A stretch of DNA of 35,274 nt. Source: an uncultured Candidatus Melainabacteria bacterium. GTDB lineage: Bacteria; Cyanobacteriota; Vampirovibrionia; Gastranaerophilales; Gastranaerophilaceae. Positions 15,697 through 23,796 of this stretch are shown here, piece after piece (position 1 is the first letter of the stretch; each line of letters opens with the position of its first letter). Made by a program: the position numbers and the translations under genes. The notes under the pieces were generated by a model that ran no database searches, was not told the DNA's origin, and saw only the letters and a list, made by a program, of their open reading frames with translations. Location of the stretch: positions 1 through 35,274 of the forward strand of contig CATJOM010000051.1 in the NCBI GenBank assembly GCA_949741915.1. Direction: 5' to 3'.

Positions 15697-15924
15697 ACGA
15701 GAGAGAAAACAAAACCCCGAAAAACCAAAAAGAGAGAAAACCAAAATACCAAAGAGGAGAGAGAAGAAAACCGTACACCACACAGAAAATAGCAAGAGAG
15801 AAGAATAGAGAACCGCCACAAAAAGAGAGAACAAAAGAGAGAAAACTACCTAAACCACATCACTACACCACATGAGGATACTTAAACAAAATTAAAGAGC
15901 CGGTTTAAAGGCTCTTTTTCTTTT
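15697..15924 (+). ncRNA. U-depleted GA-rich small RNA with six AGAGAGAA motifs
   Basis: From 15700 to 15845 only 4 of 146 bases are T, in an AT-rich neighbourhood, and the strand is nearly all A, G and C. AGAGAGAA occurs at 15700, 15731, 15758, 15795, 15824 and 15836, separated by A- and C-rich linkers. A CA-rich tail (about 15846-15885) leads to an intrinsic terminator at 15894-15924. One frame is open but has no start codon and would be Lys, Arg and Pro-rich, so coding is unlikely. With almost no U, the body cannot form many A-U or G-U pairs and is probably single-stranded: a repeated display of binding sites for a protein or for CU-rich RNAs. I recognise no known family. The 5' end is inferred from the -10-like box. 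Confidence 0.6.
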
Positions 15925-16016
15925 ACGTAAAGGGTTTGTTGGGGATTTTGAGAAACATATTGAATTTTGCAATTTTTGGTAGCTTTTTTATGACAAGTTT
16001 TTGATATGTTTAGCAT
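15882..16016 (-). CDS. Possible 44-residue basic protein
   Basis: The ATG at 16016 (minus) follows AGGAG by seven bases, and the frame is open for 44 codons. The product is rich in Lys, Asn, Gln and Cys and matches nothing I know. It starts 36 bases after the stop of the 16053-16307 gene on the same strand. Its last 14 codons lie antisense to the terminator of the GA-rich RNA, which argues for caution. The ribosome binding site is the only positive evidence. Confidence 0.3.
   Translation of the reverse strand: MLNISKTCHKKATKNCKIQYVSQNPQQTLYVKEKEPLNRLFNFV
15894..15924 (+). terminator. Intrinsic terminator of the GA-rich RNA
   Basis: AAAGAGCC and GGCTCTTT pair over 8 bp around an eight-base loop, followed by TTCTTTT. 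No protein gene on the plus strand lies upstream before 15292, so it marks the end of a stand-alone RNA. Confidence 0.8.
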
Positions 16017-16052
16017 AACAAAACTCCTGACAAGCTAAGCATTTCCAGGAAT

Positions 16053-16307
16053 TTATGAGCTTGGAAAATAGTCGCAGATAAGCTTTTTGCTTTTTTTAAA
16101 TTTCAAAAGCCTTTTAATCTTTTCAATTACTGGTGTCGGGTAAAGCTCTTTTTTGTATTTATCAATCAATATGGCCTTTTTAATTAGTGTCCGGTTGTAT
16201 GCTTCTGCCATTGCGGAGTTTGACTCTATATGCGGTTTTAACTCACGCAGCTGTTTTTTACAGTTTAATATTTCTGTTTCTAAGCGTTTTATAAGTTTTT
16301 TATTCAT
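16053..16307 (-). CDS. Small Lys-rich helical protein (84 residues), unknown function
   Basis: The product is strongly basic and predicted to be almost all helix: KLIKRLETEILNCKKQLREL at 4-23 looks like a short coiled coil, followed by a second helix around 30-53 and a Lys-rich end. It has no signal peptide or membrane span. A TATAAT lies about 35 bases before the ATG on the minus strand; the ribosome binding site is weak. It could bind nucleic acid, but no motif proves it. The possible 44-residue gene at 15882-16016 follows it. Confidence 0.5.
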   Translation of the reverse strand: MNKKLIKRLETEILNCKKQLRELKPHIESNSAMAEAYNRTLIKKAILIDKYKKELYPTPVIEKIKRLLKFKKSKKLICDYFPSS

Positions 16308-16510
16308 GACTTTGGGGGCTCAATTCCTTACTTGTGACTTAATTATAGCCAATTTGTTTTTTTTAATGTTCCCCTAAAAAATGGAAAATTATTTGTTGAA
16401 TATGGTAAAATGTGTTATATTTTTATAATATAAAAAACCTGCAAAATGCGATATAGCTTGATTATTGAGCATTTTAGCGAATGCATAAATTATAAACGGA
16501 GATTTTAACT

Positions 16511-18988
16511 GTGGCTGCCAAAAAACGAGTGATAGCCTACCTTCACACCCATTGGGACAGGGAATGGTATAGAACAAAAGAAGAGTTTAATTTGAGACTT
16601 TTGGAAGTTTTTGATGAAATTTTAGAAGAGCTTCAAAGTGGTTCTATGCCTTGTTTTTATTTTGATGGACAGACGGCAGCTCTTGAAGATTATTTAAAAT
16701 TCAGGCCTGAAAATCTTAAAATTGTTACAAAACTTATCAAATCCAAAAAACTTTTTATAGGCCCATTTTATGCAAGTGCAGACAGCTTTTTGGTGAGCGG
16801 TATTTCTTTAATCAGAAATTTGAATTTTGGTATTGAATATTCTAAAAGTTTTGGTGTGACTGATTTTATAGGATATCTGCCAGATACTTTCGGGCATTCA
16901 AGAAGTATTTTTGATATACTAAAGGCTTTTAATATTGCTAATGCCCTTGCGTGGCGAGGGATTGGGCCCTTGCCCCACAATGATTTTAAAATAAATGGCA
17001 TAAATGCCACAAGGCTTGTATATGGCTATTTTATGGATGTCTTACATCCTTTAGAAAGATACAGTGCTTGTTTTGATGATTTTTGTAATTTGAAATCCTC
17101 TGCTAATGCTGATTTTACGGTGAATGAAATTATAAAAATAGTTCAATCTTTAGAGAAAATTCTGGATAAAATTGCCCAAAACTCTGATGGTGATTTGCTT
17201 TTGCCAATAGGGGCAGATCATCTTGCAGCACTAAAGGATTCCTCAAAGATTGTAAATATTGTAAACAAGTACCTTCAAAATTATGAAATAGAGCTGAAAT
17301 CTCCATTTGAATATACCCAAAATGCTGATTATTCACATCTTTCAATGCATGGCGAGCTTCTAGATAACACTGTAACCTATATTTTACCTGGTGTTTATTC
17401 TTCCAGAATACCGCAAAAGGTTGAAAATGCTAAGCTTCAGTGGGATTTATTCAGAATTGTAGAACCTTTGAATCATTTTGCTGAATATCTTGGGATTAAT
17501 AGCTCTAAATACGCTGCCAGTCTTGATTTTGCGGCAAAAGAACTCATTAAAAACCATGCCCATGATTCAATTTACGGCTGTTCGACAGATGAGGTGCACA
17601 AGTGCGTGCAAGCCAGATTTGACAAGGTAAAGGCGGTGATTTATGGGGTAAAACAAAGACTAATTCGGGATTTAATATGTAAATTTACCCAAAATGCAGA
17701 TTATACGCCTAATAAATTTTGTACCCCACCAAAAACTAACAAAAACCAGCGTGCAGAAATTTTTGCTTTCAATCTTTCAAACTTTGAATACTCGGGCCCT
17801 GTCAGTGTTATCTCGAATACAAAGATGTCAAATGCGCAATTGGTGCGCAAATTCAGGGGCTTTAGTGACGAAATCCTATACAATACAAGGAAAATCCCTG
17901 TAACAGAGCAATACCTCCCCATGTATGAATATTTGGTACAGGCAAAATGTTTGAAACCCTTTGCTTTTGCACCCATTGAATGCGTTCAAATACAATCAGA
18001 GCTTGAAATCACAGAAAATAAAATTTCAAATTCCTTGCTGGAATTGAATTTGAGACGTGAAAAAGACAGAATAACGCTAAATTTATTTGATAAAAGAGCC
18101 GGCATACAATATTTCGATGCTCTGAAAATCATTGTGTCAGAGGATTTTGGGGATAGTTACAATTCTGCTTGCCCAAAGAAACCCATTCAATACAAGCTTT
18201 TGGGAGCCAAAATTGTTGAAAAAGGCCCAATTAGAGCCGCTTTAAGGCTTTTATTTGAAAATAATTTCAAGCTCGATGTTTATCTTTCAAATTATCAGGA
18301 ATTTTTTGAATTTGAGGCAAAATTCAACAATAACAGAAAAAATCAAAAAATTCAAGCGTGCTTTAATTTGAAAAGCCCCATAGAATCTACGTTTGCAGAG
18401 GATGCATTTGGGTTTATTGAGAGAAAACACGATTATAACTGGCTTATGCGTGAGCATATGCCTGCTAAACCAAAAATAGAGGTCTTTTCCAATTCTTTCC
18501 CTATGCAAAAATGGGTAATGGCGCAGAACTTTGGCGTGGTGACCTTTGGTCTGAATGAATATGAGATTCATAAGAGTGAACTAAAAATCACCTTAATGCG
18601 CGGCACAGCGCGGATTTCAGAGCCAAAAAATTTGGCAAGATTTATTCCAGCAGGTCCTCCGATTGAAACTCCTGATTTACAATGTTTGGGTTTTCATAAG
18701 GTAAAATTTGCGTGTGTTTTAAACTCTGATATAGCTTTAATGCAACGTGTTGCAGAGACCTTTTATGCGCCAGTGGTGCCGATTTTGGGAAGATTTTTAG
18801 ACGTGCGTGAGAAAAAATTGCTAAATTTGCCCGAAAATTTGCTTTTTTATGGACTAAAAACCGCTGGTAACAAGACTTGTGGGGTTTTCTATAATACCTC
18901 ACACGTGCCGGTTATTTATAATAATGTATCGGTGGCCCCAAAAAGCATTGAATTTATTGAACTACAGTTCAATATAGAAGCAGAATAA
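16511..18988 (+). CDS. Glycoside hydrolase family 38 alpha-mannosidase
   Basis: GH38 enzymes are zinc-dependent retaining alpha-mannosidases. The 825 residues begin directly with the catalytic domain: HTHWDREW (12-19) supplies zinc ligands, and GYLPDTFGH (121-129) holds the expected nucleophile Asp125. A later AHDSIYGCSTDEVH segment supplies the last ligand. The middle helical and C-terminal beta-sandwich domains are present, and length is normal for the bacterial MngB-like branch. There is no signal peptide, so it acts in the cytoplasm, probably on imported mannosides or glycan breakdown products. The start is GTG with CGGAG upstream. No sugar transporter or other glycosidase is adjacent. 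It is convergent with the VTT gene, leaving a gap of one base. Confidence 0.93.
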   Translation: MAAKKRVIAYLHTHWDREWYRTKEEFNLRLLEVFDEILEELQSGSMPCFYFDGQTAALEDYLKFRPENLKIVTKLIKSKKLFIGPFYASADSFLVSGISLIRNLNFGIEYSKSFGVTDFIGYLPDTFGHSRSIFDILKAFNIANALAWRGIGPLPHNDFKINGINATRLVYGYFMDVLHPLERYSACFDDFCNLKSSANADFTVNEIIKIVQSLEKILDKIAQNSDGDLLLPIGADHLAALKDSSKIVNIVNKYLQNYEIELKSPFEYTQNADYSHLSMHGELLDNTVTYILPGVYSSRIPQKVENAKLQWDLFRIVEPLNHFAEYLGINSSKYAASLDFAAKELIKNHAHDSIYGCSTDEVHKCVQARFDKVKAVIYGVKQRLIRDLICKFTQNADYTPNKFCTPPKTNKNQRAEIFAFNLSNFEYSGPVSVISNTKMSNAQLVRKFRGFSDEILYNTRKIPVTEQYLPMYEYLVQAKCLKPFAFAPIECVQIQSELEITENKISNSLLELNLRREKDRITLNLFDKRAGIQYFDALKIIVSEDFGDSYNSACPKKPIQYKLLGAKIVEKGPIRAALRLLFENNFKLDVYLSNYQEFFEFEAKFNNNRKNQKIQACFNLKSPIESTFAEDAFGFIERKHDYNWLMREHMPAKPKIEVFSNSFPMQKWVMAQNFGVVTFGLNEYEIHKSELKITLMRGTARISEPKNLARFIPAGPPIETPDLQCLGFHKVKFACVLNSDIALMQRVAETFYAPVVPILGRFLDVREKKLLNLPENLLFYGLKTAGNKTCGVFYNTSHVPVIYNNVSVAPKSIEFIELQFNIEAE

Positions 18989-18989
18989 A

Positions 18990-19664
18990 TTATGCTTCTA
19001 TTGTAATATTTTCGGTTTCTTTAGATTTTTCTGATATGGCAAGAGGGCTGCCTTCAATGATTGTTCGGGTGCTTTCAATATTTGCAATGGTCTTTCTCTT
19101 TTTGTATAAAACATAGAAAAATGCAATAATGACGGCTGTTACGGCGATTATCACAAGCTCTATATTGTCTTTAATTTTTTCGCCAAATATCATTAAAACG
19201 ATGCTTACAATAAAAAATCGCATCCCGCGCCCCACGATGGATGCGGCCATAAAAGCCCAAAAATTCATATTTAAGATGCCGCTTGCAATTGTAAAAACTT
19301 TGTATGGAATGGGCGTAAAAGCTGCAAAAAATACGGCTTGCGGACCATATTTACTGTAAAGCGCTTCTACTTTGTCAAATTGCTCTTGAGCCTTTTTGTT
19401 GCCATTTTTGCTTAAAAGCCCAAAAAGCCAGTTAAATACTGGTCTTCCACCAAATTTACCTATTAAATATCCGATGGCTCCGCCTAATGCTGACGCTATT
19501 GTGCATATAAGTGCGAAATATAGTGCATTCTGGGGATTTTTTAAATCCATTGCAATCAAGAGAAAATCAGGCGGCGGAACAAGGAAAAAGCTTTCTATAC
19601 AAGAATTTAAGGCTAATCCTATTGTGCCAAGGTCTGTAAAATATTGATTTATGGTGTTTAACAT
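18990..19664 (-). CDS. VTT/DedA-related membrane protein (YqaA-like)
   Basis: The 224-residue protein has the VTT (SNARE-associated) arrangement: a re-entrant hydrophobic start, a glycine-rich helix (ASALGGAIGYLIGKFGGRP, residues about 58-76), a loop, then FFAAFTPIPYKVFTIASGIL. Two further spans and a polar cytoplasmic tail follow. Proteins with this fold are proposed to move lipids such as undecaprenyl phosphate across the membrane; the exact substrate of this branch is unknown. AAGGA precedes the ATG. It is the last gene of the lptB cluster, 37 bases after the thioesterase. Confidence 0.85.
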   Translation of the reverse strand: MLNTINQYFTDLGTIGLALNSCIESFFLVPPPDFLLIAMDLKNPQNALYFALICTIASALGGAIGYLIGKFGGRPVFNWLFGLLSKNGNKKAQEQFDKVEALYSKYGPQAVFFAAFTPIPYKVFTIASGILNMNFWAFMAASIVGRGMRFFIVSIVLMIFGEKIKDNIELVIIAVTAVIIAFFYVLYKKRKTIANIESTRTIIEGSPLAISEKSKETENITIEA

Positions 19665-19701
19665 CGTTAATTCCTTTAGTATTAATGTATTTCAGAATTT
19701 T

Positions 19702-20127
19702 TTAGTGAAAAATACATTGCTTGTCTGTATTTTTGGACTTTAAATCTATTAAATCAGGCAAATTTCTAATAATTTTGCCATTTTTGTCCGTGGCCGTAGC
19801 CCGAACTTCAGCGATGGTACAGATTTTACCTGTTTCTTTGATTTTTATTGTTTGCTCAAATGTAACGCTTGCGTTTGAATATTCTTTTACGCTTGTGGTT
19901 ACAACCACGTTGTTCATTAGCTTTGCAGGGTATTTGTATTTTATTTTTATATCAACCACGGGCATCACAATGCCGAAATCCCTTGCCAATTCATCAATTC
20001 TGATACCCTTGTCTAAAAGCCACCCGACGCGCCCTGCTTCCATCCACCTGAGATAAGTGCCGTGCCAAACTACACCGTAAGCGTCTGTATCAGCGTATTG
20101 CACCAAATATTCAAGATTATTTTCCAT
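19702..20127 (-). CDS. Hotdog-fold acyl-CoA thioesterase, YbgC/FadM-like
   Basis: The product is a single hotdog domain with the family signature DTDAYGVVWHGTYLRWME, whose Asp and His activate water to hydrolyse an acyl-CoA or acyl-ACP thioester. I start it at 20127 (141 residues, MENNLEYLVQYADTD): that ATG overlaps the stop of the upstream gene (ATGGAAAATAA) and matches the family start. The frame is open ten codons further, as MTLKRKKAKK, which is merely the end of the neighbour read in another frame. The overlap implies coupled translation. The natural acyl substrate is unknown. Confidence 0.85.
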   Translation of the reverse strand: MENNLEYLVQYADTDAYGVVWHGTYLRWMEAGRVGWLLDKGIRIDELARDFGIVMPVVDIKIKYKYPAKLMNNVVVTTSVKEYSNASVTFEQTIKIKETGKICTIAEVRATATDKNGKIIRNLPDLIDLKSKNTDKQCIFH

Positions 20128-20653
20128 CTTTTTTGCCTTTTTTCTTTTCAGCGTCAAGAGAGGTTAAATCCCTTGTGTAAGTAACAAAAGAGGGAGGTTG
20201 AATCACCGTTCTTACAAGTAGAATGTTGTCATTAGAATATGCTTCAACAGCTACAGAATTCAAGAAGTCATCTGGGGTAATGACAACGCAGCCCAAACAC
20301 TTGTCTTTAATTGAATAGGCGGGATTTTTTTTGTCGTATGGATTTTTGTTTACAGCATTTAATTCTTTGCAGATTTTTTTTGCAACATCTGATGCTTTGA
20401 TTTTGCTGTTTGATGAAAATTCTCCCAGGGCCTTAGAGGTGAAAATGCTTGCGTTTGTTTGCATTTGGGCATTTCTTTTATTATCAAGCTTCAAAAAAAT
20501 GTTTGGCGAAAGGTAGAGGCCTATGCAAAACACTAAAAGAAGCCCTACAAAAACCTCAAAAATCGTTATTTTGTTGGGATTTTTATCTTGTTTGTTTTCG
20601 GGCGCTTTGTCAGCGCTGCTGTTTTCTATATTCTGTGTTTTGTTTTCATCCAT
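20117..20653 (-). CDS. Single-span membrane protein with a pilin-like N-terminal helix
   Basis: The 178-residue product has a polar Asn and Lys-rich start (1-28), one hydrophobic helix (about 30-50) and an extracytoplasmic domain with two cysteines close together (KDKCLGCVV), then a Lys-rich end. The helix begins ITIFEVFVGLLLVF. Its Thr at position 2 and Glu at position 5 match the mature start of type IV pilins, but the residue before it is Lys, not the Gly required by prepilin peptidase. It may be an uncleaved pseudopilin-like protein or coincidence. It sits 32 bases after the glycosidase gene, within the lpt cluster, with AAAAGG before its ATG. Confidence 0.65.
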   Translation of the reverse strand: MDENKTQNIENSSADKAPENKQDKNPNKITIFEVFVGLLLVFCIGLYLSPNIFLKLDNKRNAQMQTNASIFTSKALGEFSSNSKIKASDVAKKICKELNAVNKNPYDKKNPAYSIKDKCLGCVVITPDDFLNSVAVEAYSNDNILLVRTVIQPPSFVTYTRDLTSLDAEKKKGKKDGK

Positions 20654-20685
20654 TTATTATTTTACCTTTTTATTATTATAATACA

Positions 20686-21540
20686 CTATTTTTCTACTGT
20701 AAGAAAAGATTTTACCCTTCTTTGGTTTGTTATGCTTGAATAAATTTCCAAGTCTTTATAGTTTGCAGAGGTAGATGCTCCGCCATCAAGCGCCATTGCT
20801 TTGTCAAACTTCATTTTTTTGCAAAAATCTCTTACTTCATTCATGGTTACTTTATTTTGGTTTGTAAATAATATAATATACAGCATTTCATTTTTTAGGG
20901 CCAAAACCGTTCTTTCTCTTCGTTTTAGTACATCCGCTGCTTGAAATTTTACTTTGTTATTTTCCATCCTTAAAAAGCTTTCTTTTTCAAGGTTCATGGA
21001 TGGATATACAAAAGGGCCGCCCTGCAGGCTGTGCTTCAAGGTAAGCCCCTGTTGAACAGGAACAAAGTGATAATCCATATCGAATATTAAATTCCCTTTT
21101 TTATCCTCTAGTATCCTGAATTCTGCCCTGTTAAGTATCGCTTCAAGGCGATTTGTTTTGCCTGCATTTTCTATTAGTTTTTGGTTTGAAAATGGTGTTT
21201 CAACAACGTTTCCATCTATTGTTACATATGAAACGGCATTTCCTGTCACAATATCAAAAAAGCCGCCATTAATGACCAGGTCATATTTTTCACTATTTTT
21301 AAATACATCAGATGTAGCAGTGAGTTTGTTTGCCACATAGGGTTTTATTTTGCAGCCCATTTTTTCTGTGTTCATTTTGAATATGTATACGCCTGGTGTT
21401 GTGTGCTCTACTTCTATATTGTCTTTTGCCTCTTTTGCGGCTGCGCTTTGCATAATAAGCGGTATAGGCGCGTTTTGGGCCGGTGTATAAAATAGGCATA
21501 GGGTTATTATTAATGTCGCAAGTGTTATTTTTTTAAACAT
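20686..21540 (-). CDS. Phosphodiester glycosidase (NAGPA/DUF2233) family, exported
   Basis: Members hydrolyse or resolve phosphodiester-linked sugars; the lysosomal version uncovers mannose-6-phosphate. The 284-residue protein starts with a signal peptide (MFKKITLATLIITLCLF, Ala-rich cleavage region near 30-36). The domain carries LVINGGFFD at about 88-96 and ALDGGASTSANY at about 250-261, the two most conserved blocks. I start it at 21540, four bases after the stop of the permease gene; the longer frame to 21615 would lie inside that gene. Its place beside LPS-export genes suggests work on an envelope glycan, but the substrate is an inference. Confidence 0.85.
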   Translation of the reverse strand: MFKKITLATLIITLCLFYTPAQNAPIPLIMQSAAAKEAKDNIEVEHTTPGVYIFKMNTEKMGCKIKPYVANKLTATSDVFKNSEKYDLVINGGFFDIVTGNAVSYVTIDGNVVETPFSNQKLIENAGKTNRLEAILNRAEFRILEDKKGNLIFDMDYHFVPVQQGLTLKHSLQGGPFVYPSMNLEKESFLRMENNKVKFQAADVLKRRERTVLALKNEMLYIILFTNQNKVTMNEVRDFCKKMKFDKAMALDGGASTSANYKDLEIYSSITNQRRVKSFLTVEK

Positions 21541-21544
21541 ATCT

Positions 21545-22645
21545 TTACAAATCCTTAACTTTTTTAATAACAAATATAGAAATAATGAAGGCGATAATTG
21601 GAAGTGCGGCCGCAAGAAACGGCGGCATTACACCTTTTTGCGCCATCAAATCAAAGAATGGCAGGGTTATATAATATAAAAAAATCATGCCAACCGCAAC
21701 AGTAAACCCTACGAGCCTCTGACTCCTCGGCGGCGAAAAGCCCAAAAGGCAACCGATTGCGGCAAAAAGAATACAGGTAAGAGGATGAAGAAACCTTTGG
21801 TAATATTTTGCAAGAATATAATTGTATTCATCCGTAAAATCTTGCTCTTTTAATATTTCTTTATATTCCTTTAGGTCTTTTGTTGTAAAAAATCTTTCCT
21901 TTTTGGTTGAATTTACAATCATTTTGTAGATATCTTGCGAGAGCTTGCCATTCAAGATTTTATAATCCTTGACATTGCCTATATCTGTATAAATGCCGTT
22001 TTTGTTGATTGAATATTGTTTTGCCTCAGGAATTAGCCAGCAATCCTCCTTCAAAATGGCGTATGGTGCAAAAAGAATACTTTTAAATGTCATTGCATCA
22101 TCATATTTTTCGTTTGAAAAGTTAATAATAATTAGATTTTTTATGGCTTCATCAGTAAAGTTTGAGATTATAATGCCTCTTGTTGGGATTTGTTTTTCAT
22201 TTTTTTGTAGATAAACAAAATGCTTGTCAAAATTAGAGCCTTTGCCCATTGCTTTTGAGGCATATGGAATCATTTTATCGCTGACATAAAAGCATAAAAA
22301 AGTGAGCGCAAAGCCAAGTGTCAAAACCGGCACCATAATTCTTGTGAATGACAGCCCAATACCCCTTAAGATGCTTAATTCAGAATCCTTTGAAAGTTTA
22401 TCGAATGTAAAGATTGACCCAAGCAAAATGCCTACGGGGATGGCCTTTGCAAGGACCTCTGGCATTTCATAGGCAAGGGTTTTTGCCGCTAATAAAAGAG
22501 GCATGTTTTGTGTGAAAATTTTTTTTATAATTTTAACGAGTGTTTCAGGAGCAATCCACACAATTATGAAAAGCAAGAGGCATACGAGGGTTGCCATAAA
22601 TACCTGCTTGAATATATATTTATCGAAAATACTTATTTTAAACAC
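21545..22645 (-). CDS. LptF/LptG family LPS export permease
   Basis: This YjgP/YjgQ-type protein is the membrane half of the LptBFG transporter that pulls lipopolysaccharide out of the inner membrane. The 366 residues have three membrane spans at each end (first within 12-35, last group after about 285) around a periplasmic beta-jellyroll-like domain (about 130-270). Family marks are FDKYIFKQVF near the start, ELSILRGIG in the coupling region and FSPPRSQRLVGF near 305. The start is GTG with AGGA six bases upstream. Only one of the two permease paralogues is here, 21 bases after lptB; the other must be elsewhere, or the complex is a homodimer. Confidence 0.9.
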   Translation of the reverse strand: MFKISIFDKYIFKQVFMATLVCLLLFIIVWIAPETLVKIIKKIFTQNMPLLLAAKTLAYEMPEVLAKAIPVGILLGSIFTFDKLSKDSELSILRGIGLSFTRIMVPVLTLGFALTFLCFYVSDKMIPYASKAMGKGSNFDKHFVYLQKNEKQIPTRGIIISNFTDEAIKNLIIINFSNEKYDDAMTFKSILFAPYAILKEDCWLIPEAKQYSINKNGIYTDIGNVKDYKILNGKLSQDIYKMIVNSTKKERFFTTKDLKEYKEILKEQDFTDEYNYILAKYYQRFLHPLTCILFAAIGCLLGFSPPRSQRLVGFTVAVGMIFLYYITLPFFDLMAQKGVMPPFLAAALPIIAFIISIFVIKKVKDL

Positions 22646-22666
22646 GTTTTTCCTGCTTTATTATTT

Positions 22667-23410
22667 TTATAGGGTGAAATCTTTTCCAAGGTAAAATTCT
22701 TTGGCAACAGGGTCATTTGCCACCTCTTGGCTTTTTCCTTGAATTTTAATTTTGCCGTCAAATATAACATAGGCCCTGTCTGTAATAGAGAGAGTGGCCT
22801 TTGGGTTGTGGTCTGTAATTAGGACACCAAGCCCCTTTTCCCTTGCAAGCTTATAAATATTCTCTTTGATTTCACCTATTGCAATGGGGTCAATTCCTGT
22901 AAAAGGTTCATCCAGCAGAATAAAATGCGGTGTTGCAGCGAGTGCTCTTGCTATTTCTACCCTTCTTCTTTCGCCACCAGAAAGGGACACGGCACTTGCT
23001 TTTCTGTGGCGCGCCATGCCAAATTCTTCCAAAAGTTCTTCCAGTTTTTGTTTTTTTTCATTCTTATCAAGCTTTTCATTCAGCTCCAGCACCAGTTTTA
23101 AATTATCCTCAACTGATAATTTTCTAAAAATAGAAGCTTCCTGTGGAAGGTATCCAATGCCTAGCTTTGCCCTTTCATTCATTGGCATAAGTGTGATATC
23201 TTTTCTTTCATTTGTGTTTTTGTTAAGGAGGCTGACTTTTCCAGAATTTGCCTTCACGAGGCCCACTATCATATAAAATGTTGTGGTTTTTCCAGCGCCG
23301 TTCGGCCCCAAAAGGCCAACAACCTCTCCCTTGTTAACCTCAAAAGAAACGTCATTTACAACTGATCTGTCTCCGTAAATTTTTATAAGATTTTCTGCAA
23401 TTATTTTCAT
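22667..23410 (-). CDS. lptB: LPS export ABC transporter ATP-binding protein LptB
   Basis: The 247-residue ABC ATPase has every element: Walker A GPNGAGKTT (35-43), Q-loop Gln90, signature SLSGGERRR (142-150), Walker B ILLDEP with Asp167 and Glu168, and switch His201. PPTAG-like additions are absent, and the compact length and GYLPQEASIFRKLSVEDN stretch are characteristic of LptB rather than of LivG. It energises LPS extraction with the permease encoded 21 bases downstream. AAGAGG precedes the ATG, and a TATAAT lies at 23457-23452. As first gene of the cluster, it sets expression of six genes down to 18990. Confidence 0.95.
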   Translation of the reverse strand: MKIIAENLIKIYGDRSVVNDVSFEVNKGEVVGLLGPNGAGKTTTFYMIVGLVKANSGKVSLLNKNTNERKDITLMPMNERAKLGIGYLPQEASIFRKLSVEDNLKLVLELNEKLDKNEKKQKLEELLEEFGMARHRKASAVSLSGGERRRVEIARALAATPHFILLDEPFTGIDPIAIGEIKENIYKLAREKGLGVLITDHNPKATLSITDRAYVIFDGKIKIQGKSQEVANDPVAKEFYLGKDFTL

Positions 23411-23796
23411 CTTTTAAACCTCTTATGGCATAAAACCCTGAGTTTAAAAGTATTATACTATAAAAATATTGCGCAAGAGAATATTGGATATTATATACAA
23501 TTTTGCACTTGTCCATTAGGTGTTTTCTTTTTATTCTGGTCTTTATTCCTAAAAGAACGGATTTAAGTTTTATTTTATTTGGAGACTTAATTGGATGTGC
23601 TCTTTTTATAAAAAGATTTTCATTACAATAAAAAACGGAGCCAACATTTTTTAAGACAAAACTTGAAATAAAAAGAAAACATAATAAATAAGCAAGCGGG
23701 GAATTTGTGTAATTATTGCAGTCATTGTTTTGAATTTTTGGAATGTTTATTGTAAGATAAATTGAAAATTTACAACTAATCAAAGGAGCAGATTTT
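23411..23796. other. lptB-fabI divergent intergenic region
   Basis: 386 bases with promoters at both ends. For lptB, TATAAT reads on the minus strand at 23457-23452. For fabI, the promoter is at 23730-23758. The 164-codon minus-strand frame that covers this area has no ribosome binding site, overlaps both neighbours and is rejected as a gene. Confidence 0.5.
23730..23758 (+). promoter_or_regulatory. fabI promoter
   Basis: TTGAAT (23730-23735), a 17-base spacer and TAAGAT (23753-23758) lie 38 bases before the start codon, leaving a short leader that carries the AAAGGAG ribosome binding site. Confidence 0.6.

Noticed and set aside
15699-15889. Open Lys/Arg-rich frame across the GA-rich RNA
   Set aside because: No start codon or ribosome binding site; openness follows from the near absence of T, which removes stop codons.
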